Position numbers and translations under genes: made by a program. A stretch of DNA of 64,000 bases from a bacterium 336/3 (GTDB lineage Bacteria; Bacteroidota; Bacteroidia; Cytophagales; Thermonemataceae): NCBI GenBank assembly GCA_001281695.1, contig LJIE01000001.1:626107-690106 (forward strand). The letters run 5' to 3'. The notes beneath the pieces were generated by a model that was not told where the DNA came from, did not search any database, and worked only from the letters and a program-made list of their open reading frames with translations. Position 1 is the first letter of the stretch; every line of letters starts with the position of its first letter. Positions 9,362 through 17,125 of this stretch are shown in pieces.

Positions 9362-9808
9362 ATGAATATTCAAACACTTCAAACTTTATTTCGAAGAGAT
9401 TTAGAAAAACTTAAATCGGAAATAGAACTTTATCAGAATGAGGCTACTATCTGGCTCATAGAACCAAATATTTCAAACTCAGCAGGGAATTTATGTTTGC
9501 ACTTAATAGGCAATTTGAACCATTTTATTGGGACTATTTTAGGAAAAACAGATTATGTAAGGAATAGAGAATTAGAATTCTCAGAAAAAAATGTGCCTAG
9601 AACCAAACTGACTGAACAGATTGAGAAAACCATAGAAGTTGTGGAGCAATCCTTATCAAAAGTGTCCGAAAATCAACTACAAGAAGAGTATCCTTTGGTT
9701 GTTTTGGGTAAAGCTACTTCTACACATTATTTTTTGTTTCACTTGATAGCTCATTTATCATATCATTTAGGTCAAATCAATTATCACCGAAGATTACTAG
9801 ATAAATAG
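9362..9808 (+). CDS. DinB/YfiT-like four-helix protein (DUF1572 type)
   Basis: A 148-residue protein with the DinB-superfamily pattern: one His in the second helix (LCLHLIGNLNHFIG) and a His cluster near the end (HLIAHLSYHLGQINYHRR) that would form the metal site. Members are small metal-binding four-helix bundles, some acting as thiol-dependent transferases or hydrolases; most have no known function. It follows the nitrilase closely and is the last (+) gene before the minus-strand accessory block. Confidence 0.75.
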   Translation: MNIQTLQTLFRRDLEKLKSEIELYQNEATIWLIEPNISNSAGNLCLHLIGNLNHFIGTILGKTDYVRNRELEFSEKNVPRTKLTEQIEKTIEVVEQSLSKVSENQLQEEYPLVVLGKATSTHYFLFHLIAHLSYHLGQINYHRRLLDK

Positions 9809-9864
9809 ATAAAAAATTTAGTTTTCTGCTACTGGTTATCAATTATATGAAGGAAGGGATTTTA

Positions 9865-9923
9865 CCCACTGAACTTCCTACAAAGCACAAAATACCTGCT
9901 TGTGTAGAGATGATGTTAGTGGG
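9865..9923. repeat. Long imperfect hairpin at a gene end, attC-like (candidate)
   Basis: The arms CCCACTGAAC..CTACAAAGCA (9865-9887) and TGCTTGTGTAG..GTTAGTGGG (9897-9923) are complementary with a few bulges around a 9-base centre. AAC and GTT sit near the outer ends, as in integron attC sites. It lies 35 bp after the stop of the DUF5367 gene, in the position of a cassette end. It could also be an unusual terminator; there is no strong T-run. Confidence 0.4.
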
Positions 9924-9957
9924 TTGTTGTTCTCTATTCCTTTTTTGGTTTATCGGT

Positions 9958-10341
9958 TCAGCTTCGTTTAATTTTAAAAAACCAATAAAAATACACTGTT
10001 ACAGTATTTATTGTAACTAGTAACCAAAATAGTGGAAATGTAAAAAAGCTTTCATAGCTACCGCCCTTTGGTATTTCTACAAATGGAACGGTAATTAAAG
10101 CATCAAGTATTATAGCCGTAACACTCATAATTGTTCCAGAAATAAGACCATGAACCTTGTTGCCATTTTTGTAGAAAATAGATGCCCCAAATAGTGCAAA
10201 TGGTATGATGAATATCGCTACAATGAGTGTCTGTTGATTCAATGAATCTTTAATTGTAGGGGTATAACCTAGAACGACGAATGTGATAAAAATAAATAGC
10301 CATATTAAGGCTCCTGTTAAAATTGCTCTAAAGTTTTTCAT
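9958..10341 (-). CDS. DUF5367-like four-helix membrane protein
   Basis: A 127-residue protein with four hydrophobic helices (about residues 8-26, 38-56, 66-84 and 100-120). It has the block ALITVPFVEIPKGGSYESFF between helices 3 and 4, which I associate with the DUF5367 family of Bacteroidota. Function is unknown. It is the last gene of a minus-strand set AraC regulator - NAD(P)H-binding protein - DUF5367, with 18 bases to the gene before it, so it is probably part of an AraC-controlled unit. Confidence 0.65.
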   Translation of the reverse strand: MKNFRAILTGALIWLFIFITFVVLGYTPTIKDSLNQQTLIVAIFIIPFALFGASIFYKNGNKVHGLISGTIMSVTAIILDALITVPFVEIPKGGSYESFFTFPLFWLLVTINTVTVYFYWFFKIKRS

Positions 10342-10359
10342 TTTATTTAGTAGTTTTGA

Positions 10360-10998
10360 TTAATAAGAAATACCTGTAATTTTACCTTGATAAGTGGTAG
10401 AAGTCAATTGAGTAACTAAGAAATCTGCTACATCTGCCTTTGAAATTTTAAGTTTTAAATTAGTATCTGTATATGGAAAACCATGCTTATAAATGCCAGT
10501 AAATGGTCCATTATCCATAGTGGCAGGTCTAATAATTGTCCAGTTTAAATTACTTTTTTTTATCAGACTTTCTTGTACGTGATGCTCTTTCAAGGTTTTC
10601 CTTAAAATAAATGGAATGATAAAGTATTTTGTAAAAAATGAAGCATTGTTCAACATCACAGCACTATCTCCAAATCCTAATGATGATTGGCATATCAAAC
10701 GAGATACACCATTTTCATTCATAGCTTTGATAATATTTTCTGTTCCAACAGACCGCAACTTTCCAGCCTTGAGAGCTGGTGCACCAAGGCAACAAATAAC
10801 TGCCTCTTGATTTTGCATTGCTGTTTGTAAAGAGGATAGTACCATGACATCACCTTGAATAACTTTTAGATTTGCATGAGAAATTTTAAAATTGTTGGGA
10901 TTACGAACAAATGCCGTTATATTATGTCCAAGGGCAAGAGCTTGTTTTACAACATATTGCCCAGTACCACCTGTCGCTCCGATAATGAGTAGTTTCAT
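10360..10998 (-). CDS. NAD(P)H-binding Rossmann protein (atypical SDR)
   Basis: About 212 residues from the ATG at 10998; a longer start at 11031 would add residues before the Rossmann fold. The N-terminus is LLIIGATGGTGQYV, the GxxGxxG motif of atypical short-chain dehydrogenases. Then come VIQGDVM, CCLGAPA, an active-site-like SSLGFG region and NWTIIRPATM. These features match NAD(P)H-binding proteins of the BVR-B/YwnB kind, which act as reductases or redox sensors. The YxxxK pair is absent. It lies 73 bases after the AraC gene and 18 bases before the DUF5367 gene. Confidence 0.78.
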   Translation of the reverse strand: MKLLIIGATGGTGQYVVKQALALGHNITAFVRNPNNFKISHANLKVIQGDVMVLSSLQTAMQNQEAVICCLGAPALKAGKLRSVGTENIIKAMNENGVSRLICQSSLGFGDSAVMLNNASFFTKYFIIPFILRKTLKEHHVQESLIKKSNLNWTIIRPATMDNGPFTGIYKHGFPYTDTNLKLKISKADVADFLVTQLTSTTYQGKITGISY

Positions 10999-11071
10999 AA
11001 TAAATTCTTTTTTGAATGAATAATGAAACAAAAATGCAGAGAATCTGGCTTAAGCGATTGTTTTAAAAGAA

Positions 11072-11950
11072 TTATGATTTGTTTGAAAAGAATTGTTGTC
11101 TGATTTCATTTGGTCGGACACCAAATTTGTTCTGAAAGGCATTAGAGAATGAACTTAAACTTTCATATCCAACAAACCAAGCCACCTCTTGTACAGTTTC
11201 GTTGGTAGTACTCAGCATTTCATAGGCTTTATTGAGACGTTCTTCCTGCAAAAACTTAAAAACAGGAACACCAAAAAGTTCTTTGAAATTTCTTTTGAGT
11301 TTGTTGTTATTAAGTCCGATAAGTTTAGATAGTTCACTTAAAGAAGGCGGACTTGAGATGTTATTTGCAATGATTTCTTTAGCCTTAAAAAGCTTTTCCT
11401 TATCTTTATTTGACACACTTTCTTTTTTATCGGAAGCAAGAAAGGCGAAAAAATGAGAGAGTAATTCTGTTATTTGGCTTTTTAAGAACATTCGTCTTGT
11501 GTTGCCTTTGTAATTAGTGGTTAATATTTTGTAAACAGCATTTTGCATGTTAGGTGTCATGTAAAACCTTGGACCTTCTACAAAGTCTGCCTTAGGGCTT
11601 AACAATTCTGGTAAAAAATCAGTAAAAATTTCCTGTTCTTCTTTGGGCAAATTTTGAAGTTTATTAAGTTTTGAAAAAATGCTTATAGATTGTAATGGTC
11701 TATTTGGACCAATTTTGTGAAAAAATTCTACTTTATTGTTGCCAAAAAAAGAAATAGCAATACCTGTTGTGTTGGTTATTATTTTTGTTTGATTTTGATG
11801 TTTAATTTCAAGCTCTACATTGCCAGAACCATAGAAAGCAAAACCTATAGCATCTCCATCAATGGCACATGATTGTACAATTGTTTTATCAGCGTTTGAT
11901 TGCTCAATTAATACTATGAAATTGTTAATTTCTATTATATCTGTTGTCAT
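11072..11950 (-). CDS. AraC-family transcriptional regulator
   Basis: A 292-residue protein with an N-terminal ligand/sensor half that I cannot assign. The C-terminal AraC DNA-binding domain (about residues 190-288) has helix-turn-helix one around SLSELSKLIGLNNNKLKRNF and helix-turn-helix two around VQEVAWFVGYESLSSFSNAF, then the family end FGVRPNEIRQQ. It is the first gene of the set leading to the NAD(P)H-binding and DUF5367 genes and may control them. Its start codon lies 7 bases from an attC-like hairpin, a close juxtaposition seen in cassette-like arrangements. Confidence 0.88.
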   Translation of the reverse strand: MTTDIIEINNFIVLIEQSNADKTIVQSCAIDGDAIGFAFYGSGNVELEIKHQNQTKIITNTTGIAISFFGNNKVEFFHKIGPNRPLQSISIFSKLNKLQNLPKEEQEIFTDFLPELLSPKADFVEGPRFYMTPNMQNAVYKILTTNYKGNTRRMFLKSQITELLSHFFAFLASDKKESVSNKDKEKLFKAKEIIANNISSPPSLSELSKLIGLNNNKLKRNFKELFGVPVFKFLQEERLNKAYEMLSTTNETVQEVAWFVGYESLSSFSNAFQNKFGVRPNEIRQQFFSNKS

Positions 11951-11956
11951 TTCGCT

Positions 11957-12069
11957 CCAACGTTTTGCAGTTTTTGGCGAAGTGGTAGAAATCGAAGTAC
12001 AAAATATTCAATCCAATAATTGTTGATGAATTTAGCACTAAACCCGCCATTTTGCCAAGCTGCTGTTAG
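11957..12069. repeat. attC-like imperfect inverted repeat between lipoprotein gene and AraC gene
   Basis: On the minus strand the stop codon of the lipoprotein gene is embedded in CTAACAGCAG, followed by CTTGGCAAAATGG. About 70 bases on, CCACTTCGCCAAAAACTGC and then CGTTGGAGCG occur. The two arms pair as GCAG..TTGGC.AA.TGG with a few bulges, and the ends carry TAAC and GTTGG, close to the R-boxes of integron attC sites. The AraC start codon follows at once. No integrase is in the window, so site identity is an inference. Confidence 0.45.
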
Positions 12070-12719
12070 TAGTTGTTTTTTATTTTATTTAAAGGAATCA
12101 TTATTTTATTTTCCCCAAACCATTCTCCCTCACCACCAACATAAACAATAAAATCGTTTTTAGATATTGTCCAAGTAATAACATAATTGCTCCCAGTTTT
12201 GTAAGCTAATAAATTTATATGTTTCTTATTTTTGATACCATACTTTTCAATATATGGAAAAAGCATCCTACGGTCAAAATTTGGTATTACTTGCTCTGGT
12301 TTGAGTCCTACAATTCCATTTTTTGATTTGTAACTTTGTTTTGGATTTATAACAACTGATTGATAAATAGTATCGGTTTTCAAATTTTCACGTGGTATTA
12401 AAGTGCGAAATTCAATGCTTAATATACTATCCGTTTTTAGTAAAATTTGATATTCTCCTGTAACTTCATCCTTTTTTATCTTCTTTTGTTCACAATTCTT
12501 TGCATAATATTCATGTTCAGGATATTCTTCCAAGACTTTATTTAGTCCAGACATTTTTTCTATATCTGCCAAGCCCTCTATTTCAGGATATGAAACTTTA
12601 ATTTGGCAATTATTTTTTGAAATGATTTTAGTTCGATTTATTATTTCATAATCATCATTTTTTGATTCACATCCATAAATAAAAAAGATAATTATAAATA
12701 TGTAACTCAGTGGTTTCAT
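12066..12719 (-). CDS. Lipoprotein of unknown function
   Basis: About 217 residues from the ATG at 12719, chosen because it gives a normal lipoprotein signal: KP, a hydrophobic stretch (YIFIIIFFIY) and the lipobox GC at about residue 17. The mature part is rich in Lys, Asn, Tyr and Ile, with no motif I recognise; it ends near YVGGEGEWFGENKI. It sits alone between a repeated leader element (12721-12750) and an attC-like hairpin that overlaps its stop codon. This layout resembles a single-gene cassette. No function can be given. Confidence 0.6.
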   Translation of the reverse strand: MKPLSYIFIIIFFIYGCESKNDDYEIINRTKIISKNNCQIKVSYPEIEGLADIEKMSGLNKVLEEYPEHEYYAKNCEQKKIKKDEVTGEYQILLKTDSILSIEFRTLIPRENLKTDTIYQSVVINPKQSYKSKNGIVGLKPEQVIPNFDRRMLFPYIEKYGIKNKKHINLLAYKTGSNYVITWTISKNDFIVYVGGEGEWFGENKIMIPLNKIKNNY

Positions 12720-12720
12720 A

Positions 12721-12750
12721 AAATAACTGCTAACACATAAATATACACAA
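12721..12750 (-). repeat. Leader element shared with the serine hydrolase gene at 14109 (copy 1)
   Basis: Read on the minus strand, TATATTTATG, two bases, TAGCAGT, one base, ATT. The same string with four or five mismatches occurs at 14135-14170. This copy lies directly before the ATG of the lipoprotein. It may hold a promoter -7 element (TATATTTA) plus a conserved leader. Confidence 0.5.
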
Positions 12751-12839
12751 TATATCAAACTTCATGGATATATCAAATTGTCAATATTTTATATGAAAAA
12801 CCATACAAAATACGAAAGTGCTAATTAAAATTATACAAA

Positions 12840-12867
12840 CAAAAAATCCCTGAAATTTCAGGGATTT
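12840..12867 (-). terminator. Rho-independent terminator of the serine hydrolase gene
   Basis: A perfect palindrome with arms AAATCCCTGAAA and TTTCAGGGATTT (12844-12867). On the minus strand it is followed by TTTTTTG-type T-rich sequence. It lies 70 bases past the stop of the gene at 12937-14109. Confidence 0.75.
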
Positions 12868-12936
12868 ATAGAAAAGATTTTTCCCAATTATATTATTTTT
12901 TAGTGTTAAATTATAGCGAGTGGTTCTTTTTCATTT

Positions 12937-14109
12937 TCAATATGCTTTTGCTAATGACGTGAAAATATTCCACCAGTCTGCTCTTCCTTCTTTCTTTCCA
13001 AGTCGAACAATTATCAATTTTTTTGTTGGATTAACATAAATGAACTGTCCCAATATACCTTCTGCCATAAAATCTTTGTCTGTGCTAAGCTTTATTTTTT
13101 CTTTTGTTGGGTTTTTTAAATTATAATTTTCTTTACGGAAATTATATAGAGCTGTAGGTAACCACCATTGATATTTATAAAATACTGCACCACCGTTTGT
13201 AGTATCAACTTCGGTTGATTCTTCAACCCATTTCTGAGAAATAATTTGTTTGTCGTTCCAGTTGCCATTATTTAGGTAAAGCCGTCCTATTTTGGCAAAG
13301 TCTTTTGCTCTTGCATTTAAACAGCAAAAAGTTTTCTCTAACCCATTCTTTTTTCTGTCAATGCTCCAAGATGCATCATATTCCATTCCAAGTGGTGTCC
13401 ATAGCTTTTCTTGTAAATATGAAGTAATTGTTTTACCCTTTAATGAACGCTCTAAAACTAAACCTAATAGTTGCGTATTGCCACTTACATATTCAAACTG
13501 TTTACCGGGTTCTCTTTTTAACTTCATTTTTCTAATTTCTTTTCTAAGATTAAGTCCATAATAAAATGAAGCTGCATCACCAAAAGGATTTATATAGCTT
13601 TCATTAAACTTAATACCAGAGGTCATTTGTAAAAGGTGTTTAATAGTTACTTTATCAAAACCATTTTTTTTTAATTCTGGAATATAGTTAGTGATTGGCT
13701 CGTCAACGGACTTTATTAAACCTTCGTCTATAGCACAACCAATTAAAATTGATGTAACAGATTTTGCCATTGAGAATGATGGAACAATACTTTGTTCGTC
13801 ATACCCTTTAAAATATTTTTCATATTGGATTGTATCGTTTCTAATAATTAAAAAGGCTACTGTCTTGTTATCATCAAGATATCTATCAAATGGAACACCG
13901 TTTAATTCTTTTGGAAATTTCCCTGAATTAGTAGTTTGAAAATTGAAAGGTGAAGTGTTGGCATTTAATGGTCTTGACTGAAATTTTTTATGGTCTTTTA
14001 TATCTGCAAAGTTGTAAAAAACAAATCGTCCCAACTGACAAGAAGTCAATAGTGTTGAAGCAATAATCATTAAAAATCCAAATCTAGGTATTTTAATTTG
14101 TCGTCCCAT
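12937..14109 (-). CDS. Serine hydrolase, beta-lactamase/penicillin-binding fold, lipoprotein
   Basis: A 390-residue class C beta-lactamase-like protein. It begins with a lipoprotein signal ending LTSC (C24), so it is probably anchored in the envelope. The nucleophile motif is S113-M-A-K116 in SFSMAKSVTS, and the second motif is around Y207 (FEYVSGN), where Tyr is kept but the usual YxN pattern is YVS. Members include D-aminopeptidases, esterases and 6-aminohexanoate dimer hydrolases; the substrate is unknown. It is one of three such genes within 5.5 kb. A promoter-like TTTTTG-N20-TATATTTA lies before it and a terminator after it. Confidence 0.8.
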   Translation of the reverse strand: MGRQIKIPRFGFLMIIASTLLTSCQLGRFVFYNFADIKDHKKFQSRPLNANTSPFNFQTTNSGKFPKELNGVPFDRYLDDNKTVAFLIIRNDTIQYEKYFKGYDEQSIVPSFSMAKSVTSILIGCAIDEGLIKSVDEPITNYIPELKKNGFDKVTIKHLLQMTSGIKFNESYINPFGDAASFYYGLNLRKEIRKMKLKREPGKQFEYVSGNTQLLGLVLERSLKGKTITSYLQEKLWTPLGMEYDASWSIDRKKNGLEKTFCCLNARAKDFAKIGRLYLNNGNWNDKQIISQKWVEESTEVDTTNGGAVFYKYQWWLPTALYNFRKENYNLKNPTKEKIKLSTDKDFMAEGILGQFIYVNPTKKLIIVRLGKKEGRADWWNIFTSLAKAY

Positions 14110-14134
14110 ATTTTTTATTTTGTTTTTTGTCCTG

Positions 14135-14170
14135 CTCTACAATGACTGCTACCTCATAAATATATCCAAT
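14135..14170 (-). repeat. Leader element shared with the lipoprotein gene at 12719 (copy 2)
   Basis: Minus strand: TATATTTATG, two bases, TAGCAGT, one base, ATT, about 23 of 27 bases identical to copy 1 at 12721-12750. It lies 26 bp before the ATG of the serine hydrolase at 14109. Confidence 0.5.
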
Positions 14171-14190
14171 CTCTCTCTTTTTGTCAAAAA
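14157..14190 (-). promoter_or_regulatory. Candidate promoter of the serine hydrolase at 14109
   Basis: Minus strand: TTTTTG (14190-14185), 20 bp, then TATATTTA (14164-14157). It matches the Bacteroidota promoter layout with the final G of TAnnTTTG replaced by A. It overlaps the repeated leader element. Confidence 0.45.
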
Positions 14191-14244
14191 ATAATATTAA
14201 AATCTACTTTTATCTGAGTATTACAATAATTAATGTTGGCGTTA

Positions 14245-15306
14245 CTATTTTACTAAGTTACTATTAATGACTATTTCTCTTATTTTTGATTCAAAATAGT
14301 AATGTACTTTACTATCAACATCATAACAATTTTGAAGAATAATGACATCTACATCTTTAGAAGGAATATAAAACTTAAATGATATAAAGCCAAGTCCTTT
14401 GCCACTGTGTCCTAAGTACCTAACATGAGTTTTATCACTTATTCTAAGTCCATAACCATAGCCAACTTTTTCATTACCAAAAGAGTCGTGTTGATTGGTA
14501 ATTTCGTAATTGGTCATTAACTTATAAGTTTCTGGTTTTAGTATTTTACCCTTATGAAGTTTACTATCCCAAGTATGTAAGTCAATGGCATTGGATATCA
14601 TACCTCCAGCAGGGATAAAGTTTGCCCAAGATTCAATGGTATAATTGAGTCTTTTGAAATTAAATAAGCTAACGGAATCTTTAGAAACCCAATATCCATT
14701 AATAAGTCCAAGATTAGGTTTATCTAATTCATAACAATAGCTATTGCTCATTTTCAACTCCTTGAAAAGACTATTGGCTACTTCTATAAATGTTTTACCT
14801 GTAACTTTTTCAATAATTGGTCTTAACAAACCATAACCAGAGTTGCTATAGTAATAATCTGTTCCAGGTTTGAAAGACAATGGTTTGGTAATATCTGTAA
14901 TTCCAGCAGTGTTGTTAAGCAGATGATGAACAGTGACTGTATCTGCCCAAGTTTGTTTGAAATCAGGCAAGTATTTCCTGATAGGGGTATGAAGGTCTAT
15001 CTTCCCTTTTTCAACCTCTCTTAAAATTATAACAGCTGTAATTTGTTTGCTATTAGACTGAATTCTGAAGTTGTCCTTTAATGTAAAAGGTGTTTTAGCT
15101 TCAAAATTTGAATAACCATATGTTTTCAAATACTTTGTTTTCCCTTTTTTTGTTATCCAAATAATGCCATTAAAACTTCTTGGATTTTTTATTTGTATTA
15201 AACTATCAATTTTGGCAGAATAGTCATCTTTCAACTGTCCATAACTATCACAGAAAATAAAAATGGATAAGAAAATAAAAGATAAAAATTTAGAATTTTT
15301 TTTCAT
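14245..15306 (-). CDS. Serine hydrolase, beta-lactamase fold, secreted
   Basis: A 353-residue protein with a signal peptide (hydrophobic FLSFIFLSIFIF, probable cleavage near SYGQ at 21-24). The motifs of the serine beta-lactamase/DD-peptidase fold are S84-N-S-K87, Y153-S-N155 in YYYSNSGYG, and a late GHSGKG in place of KTG. The protein is probably periplasmic. It could cleave peptides or esters; a real beta-lactamase role is not supported. The gene lies between another serine hydrolase and a LytS/LytTR pair, all on the minus strand. It is separated from the regulator gene by 125 bases that hold a nuoG-like remnant. Confidence 0.82.
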   Translation of the reverse strand: MKKNSKFLSFIFLSIFIFCDSYGQLKDDYSAKIDSLIQIKNPRSFNGIIWITKKGKTKYLKTYGYSNFEAKTPFTLKDNFRIQSNSKQITAVIILREVEKGKIDLHTPIRKYLPDFKQTWADTVTVHHLLNNTAGITDITKPLSFKPGTDYYYSNSGYGLLRPIIEKVTGKTFIEVANSLFKELKMSNSYCYELDKPNLGLINGYWVSKDSVSLFNFKRLNYTIESWANFIPAGGMISNAIDLHTWDSKLHKGKILKPETYKLMTNYEITNQHDSFGNEKVGYGYGLRISDKTHVRYLGHSGKGLGFISFKFYIPSKDVDVIILQNCYDVDSKVHYYFESKIREIVINSNLVK

Positions 15307-15369
15307 GAAAATACTACTTTAAGACTATTTGTGAGAATTATAAACGATATGAGAAGTGTTTTATTATTC

Positions 15370-15421
15370 AATAAAATTTACTTGTTGTGAATTTATATGA
15401 CTCTTCATATATCAATACAGA
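15370..15421 (-). repeat. Remnant copy of the nuoG 3' end (direct repeat, left copy)
   Basis: Bases 15370-15396 match 18534-18561 inside nuoG at 26 of 28 positions (core TTTACTTGTTGTGA). In the nuoG frame, the minus strand here reads SVLIYEESYKFTTSKFY-stop. NuoG ends SSLTYEES, then RLKNK, then LTTSKFLL. Both copies have the same orientation and bracket a 3.1-kb block, as left by an insertion at the nuoG 3' end or by a recombination. Confidence 0.6.
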
Positions 15422-15431
15422 TTTTTTTTGA

Positions 15432-16106
15432 TCATTTCTCAAGTTGTTTAAAAACTATTTGAGAAAACGAGTCACTAATAGGTATTTCATGTTCATCAAT
15501 AAAAATCATGTTACGGTCATAACGTTTTACTTTATCTAAATTCACAATGAAAGACTTATGTGTTTGAATAAATGTTTCTGGTAATTTTTCTATGGCTTGT
15601 TGTATCGTTTCTCTTCCTATTACTTTTTCATTTTCGCAATAATAAGTCATATAATTGCCATCTTTTTCCAAATACATTATTTTATCTGTTGTTATTCTAA
15701 ATGTTTCAAATCCGCTTTTTACGGAAATCCAACTTATATGAGTATCCTTCTTTTGAACTTTCTTAGGGAGTACCTTACTAATCGCTTGTGTAAATCTATC
15801 CAAACTGATGGGTTTTAGTAGGTAATCAACAGCCTCTACTTCATAGCTTTCAACAGCATACTCAGAATAAGCTGTTGTAAAAATTATTTTCATGTTTTTG
15901 GGAATCATTTTAGATAAAGAAATTCCAGAAATATGTGGCATATTGATGTCAAGAAAAATAATATCTACAGGCTCTTTAGAAATGTATTCAAAAGCCTTCA
16001 AACCATTTCTAAATGTAGCAACCAATTCAATAGTGCCAAAATGTTCCAAATAGTCTTTCAATAATTCAATAGCCTTGGGTTCATCATCTACTATAATCGC
16101 TCTCAT
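15432..16106 (-). CDS. LytTR-family response regulator
   Basis: A 224-residue protein. The receiver domain (1-115) has the acidic pair D7/D8, the phosphoacceptor D53 in IIFLDINMP and the Thr/Lys of FTTAYSEYA and LLKPI. The LytTR DNA-binding domain (about 125-222) has MYLEKDGNYMTYY and FIQTHKSFIVNLDKVKRYDR. LytTR domains bind paired direct repeats on one DNA face. Its start overlaps the kinase stop by 4 bases, so they form a two-gene operon. Three serine hydrolase genes surround the pair and are the obvious candidate targets. Confidence 0.93.
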   Translation of the reverse strand: MRAIIVDDEPKAIELLKDYLEHFGTIELVATFRNGLKAFEYISKEPVDIIFLDINMPHISGISLSKMIPKNMKIIFTTAYSEYAVESYEVEAVDYLLKPISLDRFTQAISKVLPKKVQKKDTHISWISVKSGFETFRITTDKIMYLEKDGNYMTYYCENEKVIGRETIQQAIEKLPETFIQTHKSFIVNLDKVKRYDRNMIFIDEHEIPISDSFSQIVFKQLEK

Positions 16107-17125
16107 TGGGTTTGAATGTTTAAGGTTACAATAAAATTCTCGTTTTGCTTAATAAGTAGTTGATGTTTGTTCGGGTAAATTAACTCTAATCGTTTACGAG
16201 TTGATTCAATACCTGTATTGTTACCCATTAAGTTTGGCATCATCACTTTATTTCTAATCTCAAAACTTATATTATTTTCTACACTCAAATCAAAATATAT
16301 ATCAATTACACTTGTTTGTTCAGGTTCTGTTCCATATTTAAATGCATTCTCAACAAAAGTGATATATAGACCAGGTTCTATCTTTTGGTTAATAAACTTC
16401 CCTTCTATATTCAAATTTACAACTATTTCATCTTCTGTAAATCGTAATTTTTGTAGTTCAATATAATTTTCTAGAAATGAAATCTCTTTTTGAATACTCA
16501 CTTTTTCAGATTGTGTTTCTTCAATTACATAACGCAACAACTGTGAAAGCCTCTCAAATGAATTTACCAACTTGAGATTTTCATGGGGTTTTACCATTGA
16601 GAGCAGATTGTTTAAGGCATTAAATAAAAAATGAGGTTGTAATTGATTACGAAGTAAAGTGAGTTCTGTTTGCTTTTTATCAAGGATTAGTTGTTGTTGT
16701 CGTTCATGATTTCGATATAATAACTTTGTAATGCTGTATGCAACTGAAATGGTAAAATAAAATGTAACTATTCCAAAAGCAATTGCTGATGGTAATGGTG
16801 GATGTTTGAAGCCAAAATCAAAGACAGTTATGAAGTAAGCAAACAAAATCCCCGTTCCAAAGATTAATAAAACAAAGAATACAGATTTTTTTTTGAGTTC
16901 ATGATGTTGCAATAACCATACTGTTGTATAAAAGATAATGGCTCCAATAGTTATGCAACTTAAAATTTGTAATATCAGCCCATTATTGCGAATAGTATGG
17001 ATTTTCTCTACACCTTCTACAATTCTCATATACTTCATCTGCACAGAAAAACTATTGGTAAGTAACCAGCCAGTAGTTAACCAAAAAATACTATGTAAAA
17101 TGATTTCTATAAAACGATTTTTCAT
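16103..17125 (-). CDS. LytS/YehU-type sensor histidine kinase
   Basis: A 340-residue kinase with four hydrophobic segments in the first 135 residues. The His_kinase (PF06580-type) motif LLRNQLQPHFLFNALNNLL has the phosphorylated H165, and a degenerate HATPase end contains FVENAFKYG. There is no recognisable extracellular sensor domain, so sensing is probably through the membrane part. It pairs with the overlapping LytTR regulator. The serine hydrolase at 17318 is divergently transcribed from a shared 192-bp region, which contains the inverted repeat ATCAC-N8-GTGAT (17175-17192). Confidence 0.92.
   Translation of the reverse strand: MKNRFIEIILHSIFWLTTGWLLTNSFSVQMKYMRIVEGVEKIHTIRNNGLILQILSCITIGAIIFYTTVWLLQHHELKKKSVFFVLLIFGTGILFAYFITVFDFGFKHPPLPSAIAFGIVTFYFTISVAYSITKLLYRNHERQQQLILDKKQTELTLLRNQLQPHFLFNALNNLLSMVKPHENLKLVNSFERLSQLLRYVIEETQSEKVSIQKEISFLENYIELQKLRFTEDEIVVNLNIEGKFINQKIEPGLYITFVENAFKYGTEPEQTSVIDIYFDLSVENNISFEIRNKVMMPNLMGNNTGIESTRKRLELIYPNKHQLLIKQNENFIVTLNIQTQ

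Noticed and set aside
9847-10020. A 57-codon open frame on the plus strand starting ATGAAGGAAGGG
   Set aside because: It runs through the attC-like hairpin and then over the end of the DUF5367 gene on the other strand. The protein has no recognisable feature and the hairpin explains the base pattern.
14228-14245. GTTGGCGTTACTA near the stop of the second serine hydrolase as another cassette end
   Set aside because: It contains AACGCCAAC-like symmetry but no long paired arms, so there is not enough to call a third attC-like site.
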